From Pimelobacter simplex (GTDB lineage Bacteria > Actinomycetota > Actinomycetes > Propionibacteriales > Nocardioidaceae): a DNA stretch of 64,000 nt. The DNA lies in contig NZ_CP096276.1 in NCBI RefSeq assembly GCF_024662235.1, forward strand, positions 2,976,001 to 3,040,000, in the 5' to 3' direction. The notes under the pieces were generated by a model. That model made no database searches and was not told where the DNA came from. It saw only the letters and a list, made by a program, of their open reading frames with translations. Of this stretch, positions 46,655-55,311 are shown piece after piece (the stretch's first letter is position 1; every line of letters begins with the position of its first letter). The translations under genes were made by a program, and so were the position numbers.

Positions 46655-46700
46655 GAACGGCCGGCCCGCGCGCCGTTGGGGACTCGCGGACCGGCCGTTC
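46655..46700. terminator. Possible bidirectional hairpin between small ORF and sodN
   Basis: GAACGGCCGG (46655-46664) and CCGGCCGTTC (46691-46700) are perfect 10-bp arms around a 26-nt loop. They lie between two convergent stops, so shared termination is plausible. Confidence 0.45.
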
Positions 46701-46719
46701 CCGGCCTGACTAGGGGGGT

Positions 46720-47115
46720 TCAGGCCTGCTTGGTCGCCCAGAAGATCTCGGCGATCTCGTCGATCTTGGCGAGGAGCTCGTCGGCCTTGGCCGCGTCGAG
46801 GGTGCCCTTGGTGCCGGTCGCGCCGGCCAGCTTGGTGGCCTCGTTGACCAGCGTGTGGAGCTGGGGGTACTTCTCGAAGTGCGGGGGCTTGAAGTAGTCG
46901 GTCCACAGCACCCAGAGGTGGTGCTTGACCAGCTCGGAGCGCTGCTCCTTGATGAGGATCGCGCGGGTGCGGAAGTCGGGGTCGTCGCTGTCGTTGGCCT
47001 TGGCGATGACGGCCTTGATCGACTCGGCCTCGATGCGGGCCTGGGCGGGGTCGTAGACGCCGCAGGGCAGGTCGCAGTGGGCGGCGACCTCGACGGTGGG
47101 CGCGAAGAAGCGCAT
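46720..47115 (-). CDS. sodN: Nickel superoxide dismutase
   Basis: This is a 131-residue Ni-SOD precursor. A short propeptide (MRFFAPTVEVAA) precedes the nickel hook HCDLPCGVYDPAQA, whose His, two Cys and following residues bind the metal once the propeptide is removed. The rest matches the four-helix bundle (RIEAESIKAVIAKAN... and HFEKYPQLHTLVNEATKLAG). The ATG at 47115 has an AAAGGAA ribosome site. It is third in an apparent operon with ferredoxin and flavin reductase. The processing protease gene sodX, usually adjacent, is not in this window. No Nur box was noticed. Confidence 0.96.
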   Translation of the reverse strand: MRFFAPTVEVAAHCDLPCGVYDPAQARIEAESIKAVIAKANDSDDPDFRTRAILIKEQRSELVKHHLWVLWTDYFKPPHFEKYPQLHTLVNEATKLAGATGTKGTLDAAKADELLAKIDEIAEIFWATKQA

Positions 47116-47165
47116 GGATGTTCCTTTCCGGTGATGGGTACGACGGGCGGCGCCGGCCGGCGCGC

Positions 47166-47696
47166 TCAACCCTCGACCACGCGCAGCGGGCGCTGGGCGC
47201 GGGTCTCCGGCACGGGGGCCGGTGTCCAGTAGGCACGGTCGTGGTGGACCAGCGGCGCGTCCGGGGCGCCGAGGACGACCTCGTCGACGTCGAGCAGCAC
47301 CAGCCAGGAGCTGCCGGCCGGGATCACGTGGGCGGGGCGGCCGCGGAAGGTGGCGACGGCACCGGGCAGCACCAGCCCGCGCTCGTCGCGCACCCAGCCC
47401 TGCTCGGCGGTGAACCGCTCGGTCTGCCGGTCGGCGAAGGTCGCGGCGAGCCCGTCCTGGCGGGCGGCGAGCACGAACACGGTCAGGGCGGAGCAGCCGA
47501 CGAGGCGGGCGCCCGTCGTACCGGTGCGGGCGAGGGAGAGCGAGAGGATCGGCGGCTCGGCGCTGACGGATGCGACGCTCGACACGGTGGTGCCGACCGG
47601 ACCGTCCGGGGTCTCCCCCACGACGATCGCGACGCCGGCGGCGTGCCGCCGGAAGCCCGCCTTGAACCGGTCTCCCAGCGAGCCCGTGCCGCTCAC
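47166..47696 (-). CDS. Flavin reductase family protein
   Basis: This is a 176-residue FMN-binding split-barrel flavin reductase of the RutF/HpaC type, which supplies reduced flavin to a partner enzyme. Motifs include FRRHAAGVAIVVGETPDGPVGTTVSSVASVSAEPPILSLSLAR, the flavin-binding core, and LVHHDRAYW near the C-terminus. The GTG start overlaps the ferredoxin stop by 4 bp. Its place between ferredoxin and sodN under a SoxR-like promoter suggests a redox-stress role, not a dedicated monooxygenase partner. Confidence 0.88.
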   Translation of the reverse strand: MSGTGSLGDRFKAGFRRHAAGVAIVVGETPDGPVGTTVSSVASVSAEPPILSLSLARTGTTGARLVGCSALTVFVLAARQDGLAATFADRQTERFTAEQGWVRDERGLVLPGAVATFRGRPAHVIPAGSSWLVLLDVDEVVLGAPDAPLVHHDRAYWTPAPVPETRAQRPLRVVEG

Positions 47697-48016
47697 GACG
47701 CCTCCTCCTGGGGCGGCAGGGCGGCGACCAGCGGGTGGTCCGGGGCCGCCCCGAAGCGGGCAGCGCCGCCCGGGGAGCCGATGGTGTCGAAGAAGGCCGT
47801 GTTGACCTCCAGGTAGACCTTCTGGTCCCCCGGCAGGTCGTCCTCGTAGTAGATCGCCTCGACCGGGCACACCGGCTCGCAGGCGCCGCAGTCCACGCAC
47901 TCGTCGGGGTGGACGTAGAGCATCCGCTCCCCGTCGTAGATGCAGTCCACCGGGCACTCGTCGACGCAGGCGCGGTCCTTGAGGTCCACGCACGGCTGCG
48001 AGATGACGTACGTCAT
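47693..48016 (-). CDS. 7Fe ferredoxin FdxA type
   Basis: This is a 107-residue ferredoxin with a [3Fe-4S] motif in CVDLKDRACVDECPVDCIY and a [4Fe-4S] motif in CVDCGACEPVCPVEAIYYEDD. These match the actinobacterial FdxA family. A C-terminal extension of about 45 residues (KVYLEVNTAFFDTIGSPGG...) is usual for FdxA. It heads the ferredoxin/flavin reductase/sodN operon, with a GGAG ribosome site. It could pass electrons to a P450, a reductase or SoxR itself. Confidence 0.94.
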   Translation of the reverse strand: MTYVISQPCVDLKDRACVDECPVDCIYDGERMLYVHPDECVDCGACEPVCPVEAIYYEDDLPGDQKVYLEVNTAFFDTIGSPGGAARFGAAPDHPLVAALPPQEEAS

Positions 48017-48041
48017 GAGGTCTCCGTTCTTCTCGGAACGA

Positions 48042-48072
48042 AGGCTAGAACCTCAACTTGACTTGAGGTCCA
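48042..48072 (-). promoter_or_regulatory. Promoter with 19-bp spacer containing a SoxR-box-like palindrome
   Basis: On the minus strand a -35-like TGGACC (48072-48067) and -10 TAGCCT (48047-48042) are 19 bp apart. The 18-bp palindrome CCTCAACTTGACTTGAGG (48051-48068) fills this interval. It differs from the E. coli sox box CCTCAAGTTAACTTGAGG at two central positions. A long spacer with a central palindrome is the hallmark of MerR-family activation. Confidence 0.75.
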
Positions 48073-48088
48073 GGAGAAGCGACGCAGG

Positions 48089-48580
48089 TCACATGATGCT
48101 GACCACCAGGTGCTGCCCCGCGGCCAGCGCCGCGCGGTGCACCTCGAGGAGCAGCCCGAACGCCTCGGCCAGCTCGGCGCGCAGCCCGTCGGGATCGGCC
48201 GTCCAGGTCCGCGGGTAGACCCCCGCCCCGTCGTACGACGCCAGGTCGGCCGCCGCCAGCAGCCCCGCCACGTCGACCGCCTCGAGCGCCGCGACGACCG
48301 CCGCCAGCTCGTCGGCCTCGGTACAGCCGGCGTACACCTCGGCGTCGAAGACGTGCACGCCGACGACCGCCTCGCTGAGCGGATCACCCTCGCGCGGCTC
48401 CGACGCACTGACCCCGGTGAGCAGGAAGTGCAGGCCGTCCCACAACTTGTCGAGGTAGGTCGTCGGCGCACCGGACTCCTCCAACGCGTCGAGCGCGTCG
48501 CCCAGGCCGGCCGGGTCGAGGCCGACCAGCCGGTCGAGGGTCTCCTCGTCGACCAGCGTGTACGCCGCCTGCATGCCCAC
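48089..48580 (-). CDS. DUF1877 (YfbM-like) family protein
   Basis: This is a 163-residue soluble protein resembling YfbM/DUF1877. It begins MGMQAAYTLVDEETLDRLVG, has YLDKLWDGLHFLLTG and LSEAVVGVHVFDAE in the middle, and ends with AELAEAFGLLLEVHRAALAAGQHLVVSIM. The GTG at 48580 is chosen because family members typically begin M-x-M. The function of the family is unknown; members have been linked to toxin immunity loci in other bacteria, but no toxin gene is seen here. Confidence 0.8.
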   Translation of the reverse strand: MGMQAAYTLVDEETLDRLVGLDPAGLGDALDALEESGAPTTYLDKLWDGLHFLLTGVSASEPREGDPLSEAVVGVHVFDAEVYAGCTEADELAAVVAALEAVDVAGLLAAADLASYDGAGVYPRTWTADPDGLRAELAEAFGLLLEVHRAALAAGQHLVVSIM

Positions 48581-48702
48581 GGTGCGGAGCGTAGCGCCGT
48601 GCTCCGGGACCTTCGGCCCCTCGCGCGCCGACCTGCGGCCCTGACCCCGGCACCGCGCCCGGTGGTGCACTCGAAGCACCCCACCACCAGAAGGAGGAGA
48701 CC

Positions 48703-49281
48703 ATGGCCACCATCGCCACCCATCTCCACAGCATCGTCGACCACGACGAGGAGTCGGCCGTCACCGGCCCGGCCGTCCGCCGGGCACTGGCCGCACTCCG
48801 CATCGCCTTCGGCCTGACGTTCCTGTGGGCGTTCTTCGACAAGCTGCTCGCGCTCGGCTACCACACCGGCTACGACCAGGCCGGCACGCTCGACCGCTTC
48901 GGTCCCGCGGCCTGGATCCACGGCGGGAGCCCCACGGAGGGCTTCCTCGCCTTCGGCGCCGACGGTCCGTTCAAGGGATTCTGGAACGGCCTGGCGGGCA
49001 CGGCGTTCGCGGACTGGGCGTTCATGCTCGGCCTGCTCGGCATCGGCGTCGCACTGACCTTCGGCATCGGCATGCGGCTCGGGACGATCGCCGGTTTCGT
49101 GATGTACCTGCTGATGTGGACGGTCGTGCTGCCGCCCGCCAACAACCCTGTCCTCGACGAGCACGTCCTCGGCGCGATCAGCATGGCGGTGCTCGGCCTC
49201 GCCGGAGCCGGCGCCACCTGGGGCCTGGGGCACGCGTGGTCGCGGACCGCACTGGTCCGGAGGTTCCCCGTCCTGCGCTGA
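48703..49281 (+). CDS. DoxX/DoxD-like membrane protein
   Basis: This is a 192-residue membrane protein with four predicted helices. It has ALRIAFGLTFLWAFFDKLLALGYHTGY and GTAFADWAFMLGLLGIGVALTFGIGMRLGTIAGFVMYLLMWT, characteristic of the DoxX superfamily. A very strong AAGGAGGAG ribosome site precedes the ATG at 48703. Some relatives are thiosulfate:quinone oxidoreductase subunits, and MSMEG DoxX forms a complex with a superoxide dismutase, so proximity to sodN may be of interest. The function here is unproven. Confidence 0.85.
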   Translation: MATIATHLHSIVDHDEESAVTGPAVRRALAALRIAFGLTFLWAFFDKLLALGYHTGYDQAGTLDRFGPAAWIHGGSPTEGFLAFGADGPFKGFWNGLAGTAFADWAFMLGLLGIGVALTFGIGMRLGTIAGFVMYLLMWTVVLPPANNPVLDEHVLGAISMAVLGLAGAGATWGLGHAWSRTALVRRFPVLR

Positions 49282-49314
49282 GCAGTCCGGCCCGAACGAC
49301 CCGGCGCGCTCGTC

Positions 49315-49497
49315 CTAGCGGGGCGGGCGCGCCACCGAGATCCCGAGCGCGACACCCAGGCCGGCGATCAGGGAGCCGAGCATGGACCAGGACTGACTCG
49401 TGTCCGAGCTCGATCCGACGTAGCCCATCCCCGCGAGCGCGATGAAGCCCCCGCCCAGCACCATGGCGAGCGCGATGAGGAGGCCGACGATCCGCAT
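49315..49497 (-). CDS. Small two-helix membrane protein
   Basis: This is a 60-residue protein with two membrane helices (MRIVGLLIALAMVLGGGFIALAG and SMLGSLIAGLGVALGISVA) separated by a Ser-rich loop. No recognised family. It is convergent with the DoxX-like gene and lies between that gene and glyA. Confidence 0.65.
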   Translation of the reverse strand: MRIVGLLIALAMVLGGGFIALAGMGYVGSSSDTSQSWSMLGSLIAGLGVALGISVARPPR

Positions 49498-49520
49498 GGT
49501 GCCGGACAGTACCGGAGGCC

Positions 49521-50816
49521 TCAGCGCCGAGCGGACTCGCCGTCGTAGAGCGGGTACGCGGCGACGAGCCGGTCGACGCGGGCGCGCAGCGCGTCCGGGT
49601 CGGCACCGAGGAGCGCCTGGGCGACGACATCGGCGATCTCGGTGAAGTCGGCGTCGCCGAAGCCGCGGGCCGCCAGCGCCGGCGTCCCGAGCCGCAGCCC
49701 CGAGGCGACCGAGGCCGGACGCGGGTCGAAGGGGACGACATTGCGGTTGGTGGTGATGCCCAGGTCACCCAGCCGGCGCTCGGCGTCGAGGCCGGACAGC
49801 GTCGCGTCGCGCAGGTCGAGCAGCACCAGGTGGACGTCGGTGCCGCCGGTCAGCACCGAGATCCCGGCCGCGGCGAGGTCGGGAGCGGTGAGCCGCTCCG
49901 CGACGATCCGGGCGCCCCGCACGACGCGCTCCTGGCGCTCGCGGAACTCCAGGGTGCCGGCGAGCAGCAGGGCGGTCGCCTTGGCCGCGATGACGTGCAT
50001 GAGCGGCCCGCCCTGCTGACCGGGGAAGACCGTCGAGTCGATCTTCCGGGCCCGGTCGGCGCCGCACAGGATCAGCCCGCCACGGGGACCGCCGAGCGTC
50101 TTGTGCGTGGTCGTGGTGACCACGTCGGCGTACCGGACCGGGTCGGGGTGCAGACCGGTCGCGACGAGCCCGGCGACGTGCGCCATGTCGACCCACAGCA
50201 CCGCGCCCACCTCGTCGGCGATCGAGCGGAAGGCGGCGAAGTCCAGGTGCCGCGGGTACGCCGACCAGCCCGCGATCAGCACCCGCGGCCGCTCGGCGAG
50301 GGCACGCTCGCGGACCTGCTCCATCTCCAGCCGGTACGACGACCGGTCGACGCCGTAGGAGCGTGCGTCGTAGAGCCGGCCCGAGAAGTTGGCGGGCATC
50401 CCGTGCGTCAGGTGACCGCCGTGGGCGAGCTCCTGGCCGAGGATGACGTCGCCGGGCTGGGCGATCGCGGCGAGCACCGCGGCGTTGGCCTGGGCACCCG
50501 AGTGCGGCTGGACGTTGACGTGCGCGGCCCCGAAGAGCGTCTTGGCCCGCTCGACGGCGAGGCTCTCGGCGACGTCGACGTGCTCGCAGCCGCCGTAGTA
50601 GCGCCGGTCCGGGTAGCCCTCGGCGTACTTGTTGGTGAGCACCGATCCCTGCGCCTGGAGCACCGCGCGGGGTGCGACGTTCTCGCTGGCGATCATCTCC
50701 AGGCCGCGCCGCTGCCGGCGGAGCTCGGCGTCGAGCACCTCGGCGATCGCGGGGTCGATCTCGTCCAGGTCGGCGTTGAGCACGCGCGCGGTCGGGGTGG
50801 GGTCGGTGACGGTCAT
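49521..50816 (-). CDS. glyA: Serine hydroxymethyltransferase
   Basis: This is a 431-residue PLP enzyme that interconverts serine and glycine with tetrahydrofolate. It has the N-terminal [44 protein letters not shown] block, the [10 protein letters not shown] segment, and the PLP lysine in [16 protein letters not shown]. It overlaps the upstream MocR regulator gene by 4 bp (ATGA), so the enzyme and regulator are cotranscribed. Being in a PLP-regulatory context, it may be a second, regulated SHMT copy; I cannot tell whether another glyA exists elsewhere. Confidence 0.95.
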   Translation of the reverse strand: MTVTDPTPTARVLNADLDEIDPAIAEVLDAELRRQRRGLEMIASENVAPRAVLQAQGSVLTNKYAEGYPDRRYYGGCEHVDVAESLAVERAKTLFGAAHVNVQPHSGAQANAAVLAAIAQPGDVILGQELAHGGHLTHGMPANFSGRLYDARSYGVDRSSYRLEMEQVRERALAERPRVLIAGWSAYPRHLDFAAFRSIADEVGAVLWVDMAHVAGLVATGLHPDPVRYADVVTTTTHKTLGGPRGGLILCGADRARKIDSTVFPGQQGGPLMHVIAAKATALLLAGTLEFRERQERVVRGARIVAERLTAPDLAAAGISVLTGGTDVHLVLLDLRDATLSGLDAERRLGDLGITTNRNVVPFDPRPASVASGLRLGTPALAARGFGDADFTEIADVVAQALLGADPDALRARVDRLVAAYPLYDGESARR

Positions 50817-52183
50817 GGTGTCCTCTCCGGAGGGTGGGGGGTGTCGGCGGCGGCGACGGCGGCCGCCACGTCGGCGACGAGCGCGGCGGCGCCGTGCTCG
50901 TCGAGGTCGTGGACGGTGAGCCGCAGGTGCCGCGCCGCACGACCGCCCGCGACGAGACCGAAGTCGTCGCCGGACCGGGCGAGCCAGCCGCGCTGCATGA
51001 GGCGCCGGGCGACCCGGGTCGCCTGGTCCTGGACGTCGACCCACACGTTGAGCCCGTCGCCGGCCCGGGCGGCGACACCGTGCTCGGCGAGCGCGGCGAC
51101 GAAGGCGGCGTTGCGCTCGGCGTAGTGCGCGGCGGCGGACGCGACCTGGCGGCCGGCCTCAGGGTCGAGGAGCAACGTGCGCGCGAGCCGCTGGAGGAGG
51201 TGGCTGACCCAGGTCGTGCCGGGGCTGATCCGGGCGGCCAGCCGGCCGCCGGTCTCGGGGTCGGAGGCGACGAACGCCAGGCGCAGGTCGGGGCCGAGGA
51301 ACTTCGAGACCGACCGCACCAGCGCCCAGCGCTCCTGACCGGGGCCGATGATGCTGTGGTAGCCGGTGGTCGCCAGGCGCGAGAAGTGGTCGTCCTCGAT
51401 GACCAGGACGTAGGGGTGCTCGGCGAGCACCGCGCGCAGCGCGGCCGCGCGGGCCGCACTGAGGCTGGTCCCCGTCGGATTGTGGGCCCGCGGCGTGCAC
51501 ACGACGGCCCGCACCCCTGCGCGCAGCGCGGCGCGCAGGCCGACGACCGTCATCCCCTCGTCGTCGATCGGCACGGGCACGGTGCGGTAGCCCGCCAGCC
51601 GCACCGTGTGGATGCTCGCCAGGAAGCAGGGATCCTCCAGCGCCACCGCATCGCCCTGGGTGAGCGCCTGGGCGAGCAGCCGCTCGACCGCGTCGACCGC
51701 ACCGTGGGTCACGGTCAACCGGAAGTCGCGCGGCTGGTCGGCGGCGAGCCACCGGGTCGCCCACTCGGCCAGCTCGGGGTCGATCACCGGCTCGCCGTAG
51801 AGCGTGGCCGGCCGGGACGCCGCGGCGAGGCCGGCCGCGAGGTCGGGCAGCAGCCGGGGCGCCGGGTTGCCGTGGCCGACGTCGCGCAGCACGGTGTCGC
51901 GCGCGAAGCCCTCCTCGGCGCTCTCGCGGCGCTCGGCGACGGTGGTCCCGGCCCGGCCGCGGGTCTGGGCGACGCCGGCCTGGACGAGCTGGCGGTAGGC
52001 CGAGACGACCGTGTTGCGGTTGACGCCCAGCACCTCGGCGAGGTGGCGCACCGGCGGCAGCGGTGCCCCCGGGGCCAGCGTGCCGCTGTCGACCTGGGCC
52101 CGGACGCTGGCCGCGATCTCGCCCGCCGTCCGGCCGGTGATCGGCGTCCCGGAGACCTGTCCGCCGTCGTTCCCGTTTGGCAT
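50813..52183 (-). CDS. MocR-type GntR/aminotransferase regulator
   Basis: This is a 456-residue fusion of an N-terminal GntR winged helix ([48 protein letters not shown]) and a fold-type I aminotransferase domain. The PLP lysine is in [16 protein letters not shown]. MocR proteins sense PLP or a PLP adduct. Here the gene is the first of a MocR-glyA pair and diverges from yggS, which encodes a PLP-homeostasis protein, across a perfect inverted repeat. The target is therefore probably vitamin B6 or serine/glycine balance. The ATG at 52183 lies inside one arm of the repeat and the mRNA appears leaderless. Confidence 0.92.
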   Translation of the reverse strand: MPNGNDGGQVSGTPITGRTAGEIAASVRAQVDSGTLAPGAPLPPVRHLAEVLGVNRNTVVSAYRQLVQAGVAQTRGRAGTTVAERRESAEEGFARDTVLRDVGHGNPAPRLLPDLAAGLAAASRPATLYGEPVIDPELAEWATRWLAADQPRDFRLTVTHGAVDAVERLLAQALTQGDAVALEDPCFLASIHTVRLAGYRTVPVPIDDEGMTVVGLRAALRAGVRAVVCTPRAHNPTGTSLSAARAAALRAVLAEHPYVLVIEDDHFSRLATTGYHSIIGPGQERWALVRSVSKFLGPDLRLAFVASDPETGGRLAARISPGTTWVSHLLQRLARTLLLDPEAGRQVASAAAHYAERNAAFVAALAEHGVAARAGDGLNVWVDVQDQATRVARRLMQRGWLARSGDDFGLVAGGRAARHLRLTVHDLDEHGAAALVADVAAAVAAADTPHPPERTP

Positions 52184-52215
52184 AGGCCAAAGGTAGCATC
52201 TGGCCTATGCCAAAC
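52175..52215. promoter_or_regulatory. Divergent leaderless promoter with perfect 15-bp inverted repeat
   Basis: GTTTGGCATAGGCCA (52175-52189) and TGGCCTATGCCAAAC (52201-52215) are perfect inverted arms around 11 bp. Each arm contains the ATG of one divergent gene. Overlapping -10 elements lie in the spacer: TAGCAT (52194-52199) 7 nt before the plus-strand ATG, and TACCTT on the minus strand (52195-52190) 6 nt before the MocR ATG. Confidence 0.8.
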
Positions 52216-52956
52216 CTCTACCCCCCTGCGCGCACCGCGGCCGAGGTGGCGGCCAACCTCGCCGCGGTCCGGGCACGCATCGACGCCGCCGCCCGGCGCG
52301 CCGGGCGCGACCCTGCCGGCGTCCGGCTGCTGCCGGTCAGCAAGACCGTCCCCGAGGACCGGCTCCGGCTCGCGGTCGCCGCGGGCGCCACCCTGCTCGG
52401 GGAGAACAAGGTGCAGGAGGCCCAGCGCAAGCACCGCGCGCTCGCCGACCTGCCCGTCGCCTGGGCGGTGATCGGGCACCTGCAGTCCAACAAGGCCAAG
52501 GACGTCGCCGCCTTCGCCACCGAGCTCCAGGCCCTGGACCGGCTCAAGGTCGCCGAGGCCCTCGACCGCAGGCTCGAGGCCGCCGGGCGCACCCTCGACG
52601 TCCACGTCCAGGTCAACACCTCGGCCGAGGACTCCAAGTTCGGGCTGCCTCCCGAGGAGCTGCCGGCCTTCCTCGCGGCGCTCCCCCGCTACCCGACGCT
52701 GCGGGTGCGCGGCCTGATGACGCTGGCGGTGCTCTCGGCCGACGCCGATCGCGTGCGGACCTGCTTCCGGCTGCTGCGCACGCTGCGCGACCGCGTCCGG
52801 GCGAGCGATCCCGCCCTGATCGGTCCGGGCGAGCTGTCCATGGGCATGTCCGGTGACTACGAGATCGCCGTCGAGGAGGGCGCGGGCTGCGTCCGGGTGG
52901 GGCAGGCGATCTTCGGCGCCCGCACCACCCCGGACGACCACTACTGGCCCACGTAG
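52207..52956 (+). CDS. YggS/PROSC family PLP homeostasis protein
   Basis: This is a 249-residue PLP-binding protein of the YggS family, a TIM-barrel without known catalysis that buffers pyridoxal phosphate. It has the PLP lysine in [13 protein letters not shown], the [13 protein letters not shown] and [19 protein letters not shown] blocks, and the C-terminal [28 protein letters not shown], which binds the phosphate. It starts with MPN like the divergent regulator because both start codons sit in the inverted-repeat arms. Its end overlaps the convergent amidotransferase gene by 16 bp. Confidence 0.93.
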   Translation: MPNLYPPARTAAEVAANLAAVRARIDAAARRAGRDPAGVRLLPVSKTVPEDRLRLAVAAGATLLGENKVQEAQRKHRALADLPVAWAVIGHLQSNKAKDVAAFATELQALDRLKVAEALDRRLEAAGRTLDVHVQVNTSAEDSKFGLPPEELPAFLAALPRYPTLRVRGLMTLAVLSADADRVRTCFRLLRTLRDRVRASDPALIGPGELSMGMSGDYEIAVEEGAGCVRVGQAIFGARTTPDDHYWPT

Positions 52957-53666
52957 GTCTCCAGCCAGGCCTCGAAGACCGTCGTCGCCACCTTGCGGTT
53001 GGCCTCGGCGGTCTCGGCCAGCTCGTCGAGGACCCGGCGCGTGCCGGCGGCGCCGTACAGGTCCTCGAGCGCGGTGCGGTAGGAGTCGACGAGCGCCCAC
53101 TCCGCCGCGAGATCGGCGCCGACCTCCACGTGGAACTGCACGCCGTAGGCCGACCCGACCGCGAACACCTGGTTGTCGTACGACGCCGAGCGGGCCAGCC
53201 GCCGCGCGCCCGCGGGCAGGTCGAAGGTGTCGCTGTGCCACTGGAAGACCGAGAACCGGTCGGGCAGCAGGCCGAACACCGGGTCCTGCGCGGCCTCGGC
53301 GGTCAGCTCGACGTCGTACGTGCCGACCTCGGGGACCTCGCCGGTGTAGACCCGGGCGCCCAGCGACGCCGCCAGGAGCTGCGCCCCGAGGCACACGCCC
53401 CAGTACGGCACGCCGAGCGCCACCGCGCGCGCCAGGTAGGCCCGCTCCGCCGCGAGCCAGGGGTGCTCCTCGTCGTCGAGCGCGCCCATCGGCCCGCCCA
53501 TCACGACGACCGCCGCGAACTCGTGGTGGTCCGGCAGCGGCTCGCCCTCGTCGAGCTCGACCCGGTGCACCGCCAGGCCGTGCGCGGTGAGGATCTCCTC
53601 GTAGGTGGCCGGCGGCTCGCAGCCGATGTGCTGGAGCACCAGGACGGTGCGGTCGATGGGGTTCAT
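52941..53666 (-). CDS. Class I glutamine amidotransferase
   Basis: This is a 241-residue GATase-I protein with nucleophile Cys in WGVCLGAQLLAASLG and catalytic His in YGVQFHVEVG. It has the GMP-synthase-like WHSDTFDLPAGARRLARS region but no synthetase domain, so it likely hydrolyses a gamma-glutamyl or related amide. It follows the glutamine-synthetase-like gene on the same strand after a 112-bp gap with a hairpin. In other bacteria such pairs act in gamma-glutamyl-polyamine catabolism. The ATG has AGGAGAAGGAG upstream. Confidence 0.9.
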   Translation of the reverse strand: MNPIDRTVLVLQHIGCEPPATYEEILTAHGLAVHRVELDEGEPLPDHHEFAAVVVMGGPMGALDDEEHPWLAAERAYLARAVALGVPYWGVCLGAQLLAASLGARVYTGEVPEVGTYDVELTAEAAQDPVFGLLPDRFSVFQWHSDTFDLPAGARRLARSASYDNQVFAVGSAYGVQFHVEVGADLAAEWALVDSYRTALEDLYGAAGTRRVLDELAETAEANRKVATTVFEAWLETYVGQ

Positions 53667-53709
53667 CTTCTCCTTCTCCTGAGGGTGGGTTGTTAGAGTC
53701 CGGGCGGGC

Positions 53710-53740
53710 GGCTCACGAATGCTTCTACCGTTCGTGAGCC
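53710..53740 (-). terminator. Hairpin between the glnA-like and amidotransferase genes
   Basis: GGCTCACGAA (53710-53719) and TTCGTGAGCC (53731-53740) form a perfect 10-bp stem with an 11-nt loop. A second, GC-rich stem (CCGGCC/GGCCGG) lies nearer to the upstream gene stop. This could attenuate expression of the amidotransferase or end the amiS operon. Confidence 0.5.
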
Positions 53741-53778
53741 ACCCGCTCCGCTCCGGCCGCTTCTACCGGCCGGGGCGG

Positions 53779-55311
53779 TCAGTACATGCGGAAGTACTCG
53801 CGCTGCTCCCAGTCGGTGACCTCGTCCTGGTCGTCGGCGATGCCGTCGGCCGCGAGCGACGCGGTGTAGCGACGCCACTCGTTGCGCTTGAGCCGCAGGT
53901 AGTAGTCGACGAACTCGTCGCCGAACTCCTTGCGGAACAGGGCGCTCTGGTCGAGCTCATCCGCGGCCTCGGCGAGGCTGCCGGGCAGCCGCGGCAGGCT
54001 CGTGTCGTGCGGGTCGACCGACATCGGACCGGGGTCGGTGCCCTCGTCGATGCCGTTGAGCCCGGCCACCAGCTGCGAGGCGATGTAGAGGTAGGGGTTC
54101 GCGGCCGGCTCCCCCACCCGGTTCTCGAAGTGGGACGCCGGGTCGTTCGCCTCGCCCAGCACCCGCAGGTACGTGCCCCGGTTGTCGGCCGACCAGGTGG
54201 CCCGGTCGGGCGAGAGCGAGAACCGCTCGCTCAGCCGCTTGTAGCCGTTGACCGTCGGCGCCGCGAAGATCGTCGTCGCCGGCGCGTGGGCCAGCAGGCC
54301 GCCGGCGTACGCCCGGGCGAGGTCGGAGACGATCCTGTCGTCGCTGGTCGACATGAACGCGTTGGACGAGGTCGCGGTGTCGAAGATCGACTGGTGCAGG
54401 TGCCAGCCGCTGGCGTCGAAGCCGGACAGCTTGGGCGCGCACATGAAGCTCGCGTGCAGGCCCTGGCGGGCGCTGACCTGCTTGGCCGCGGTCCGGAAGA
54501 GCACCATCGCGTCGGCCGCCGCCAGCGCGTCCATCGGCGCGAAGGTGAACTCCATCTGCCCCGGCCCCGACTCGTGCTCGGTCGTGCGCAGCGGCATCCC
54601 GAACGCGGTGATCGCGTGCCGCAGCTCGCGGATGTGCTCCTCGGCCTCGTCGCAGAGGTTCTCGCTCATGAACTGGTAGCCGAGGTTGAGCGGCGCGACG
54701 ACCGGCGCCTCACCGGGGCTGCCGAAGCCGCCGATCGCGTCGACCTCGTAGCGGCGGTCGACGAGGTGGGTGAGGTACCACTCGACCTCGAGCCCGACCA
54801 CCATCTGCAGGCCGCGCTCGGCCAGCCGGGCCAGGGCCTGCTTGAGCAGCAGCCGCGAGGAGTACGGCAGCGGGGTCGCCGACTTGAGGTACTCGTCGGC
54901 CAGGATCCAGCCGGTGCCCGCGCACCACGGCAGCACCTGGAAGGTGTCCGGGTCCGGCACCAGCAGGAAGTCCGCCGCGCCGGTCATCCCCTCGTTGCCG
55001 AGGCCGCCGCCCTCCTCGAACGGGTTGAACACCAGGTCCAGCCCGGTGTCGAAGATGACGCCGCCGGGGCTGGTGTCGATGCCGTTGCGCATCGTGGAGC
55101 GGAACGCCGACGGGGTCAGCGACTTGCTGCGGGTCAGTCCGTGCGGGTCGACGTACACGACCCGGATGACGTCGAGGTCGTGCTCGTCGATCGCGGCGAG
55201 CACCTGCTCGGCCTTGCGCTGCTGCGCCTCGGACCACAGCCCGTGGTCCGCGATGAAGCCCACGCGGCCGGTGGCCAGGTCCTCCAGACGCGGGTTCGCT
55301 GCTTCGTTCAT
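53779..55311 (-). CDS. Glutamine synthetase family protein (GlnA-like ligase)
   Basis: This is a 510-residue member of the glutamine synthetase superfamily. Metal and substrate motifs are visible: LEVEWYLTH, the TEHESGPGQMEF region and HLHQSIF, with NRGTYLRVLGEANDPASHFENRVGEPAANPYLYIAS near the C-terminus. The N-terminal beta-grasp region has VRVVYVDPHGLTRSK. The sequence is unlike housekeeping GlnA in its active-site surroundings, so gamma-glutamylation of an amine (polyamine, ethanolamine or similar) is more likely. It is the third gene of the amiS-amidase operon, with a 4-bp ATGA overlap. Confidence 0.88.
   Translation of the reverse strand: MNEAANPRLEDLATGRVGFIADHGLWSEAQQRKAEQVLAAIDEHDLDVIRVVYVDPHGLTRSKSLTPSAFRSTMRNGIDTSPGGVIFDTGLDLVFNPFEEGGGLGNEGMTGAADFLLVPDPDTFQVLPWCAGTGWILADEYLKSATPLPYSSRLLLKQALARLAERGLQMVVGLEVEWYLTHLVDRRYEVDAIGGFGSPGEAPVVAPLNLGYQFMSENLCDEAEEHIRELRHAITAFGMPLRTTEHESGPGQMEFTFAPMDALAAADAMVLFRTAAKQVSARQGLHASFMCAPKLSGFDASGWHLHQSIFDTATSSNAFMSTSDDRIVSDLARAYAGGLLAHAPATTIFAAPTVNGYKRLSERFSLSPDRATWSADNRGTYLRVLGEANDPASHFENRVGEPAANPYLYIASQLVAGLNGIDEGTDPGPMSVDPHDTSLPRLPGSLAEAADELDQSALFRKEFGDEFVDYYLRLKRNEWRRYTASLAADGIADDQDEVTDWEQREYFRMY

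Noticed and set aside
46720..47169. Upstream in-frame start of sodN adding 18 residues
   Set aside because: The ATG at 47115 has a good ribosome site and gives the short propeptide length usual for Ni-SOD.
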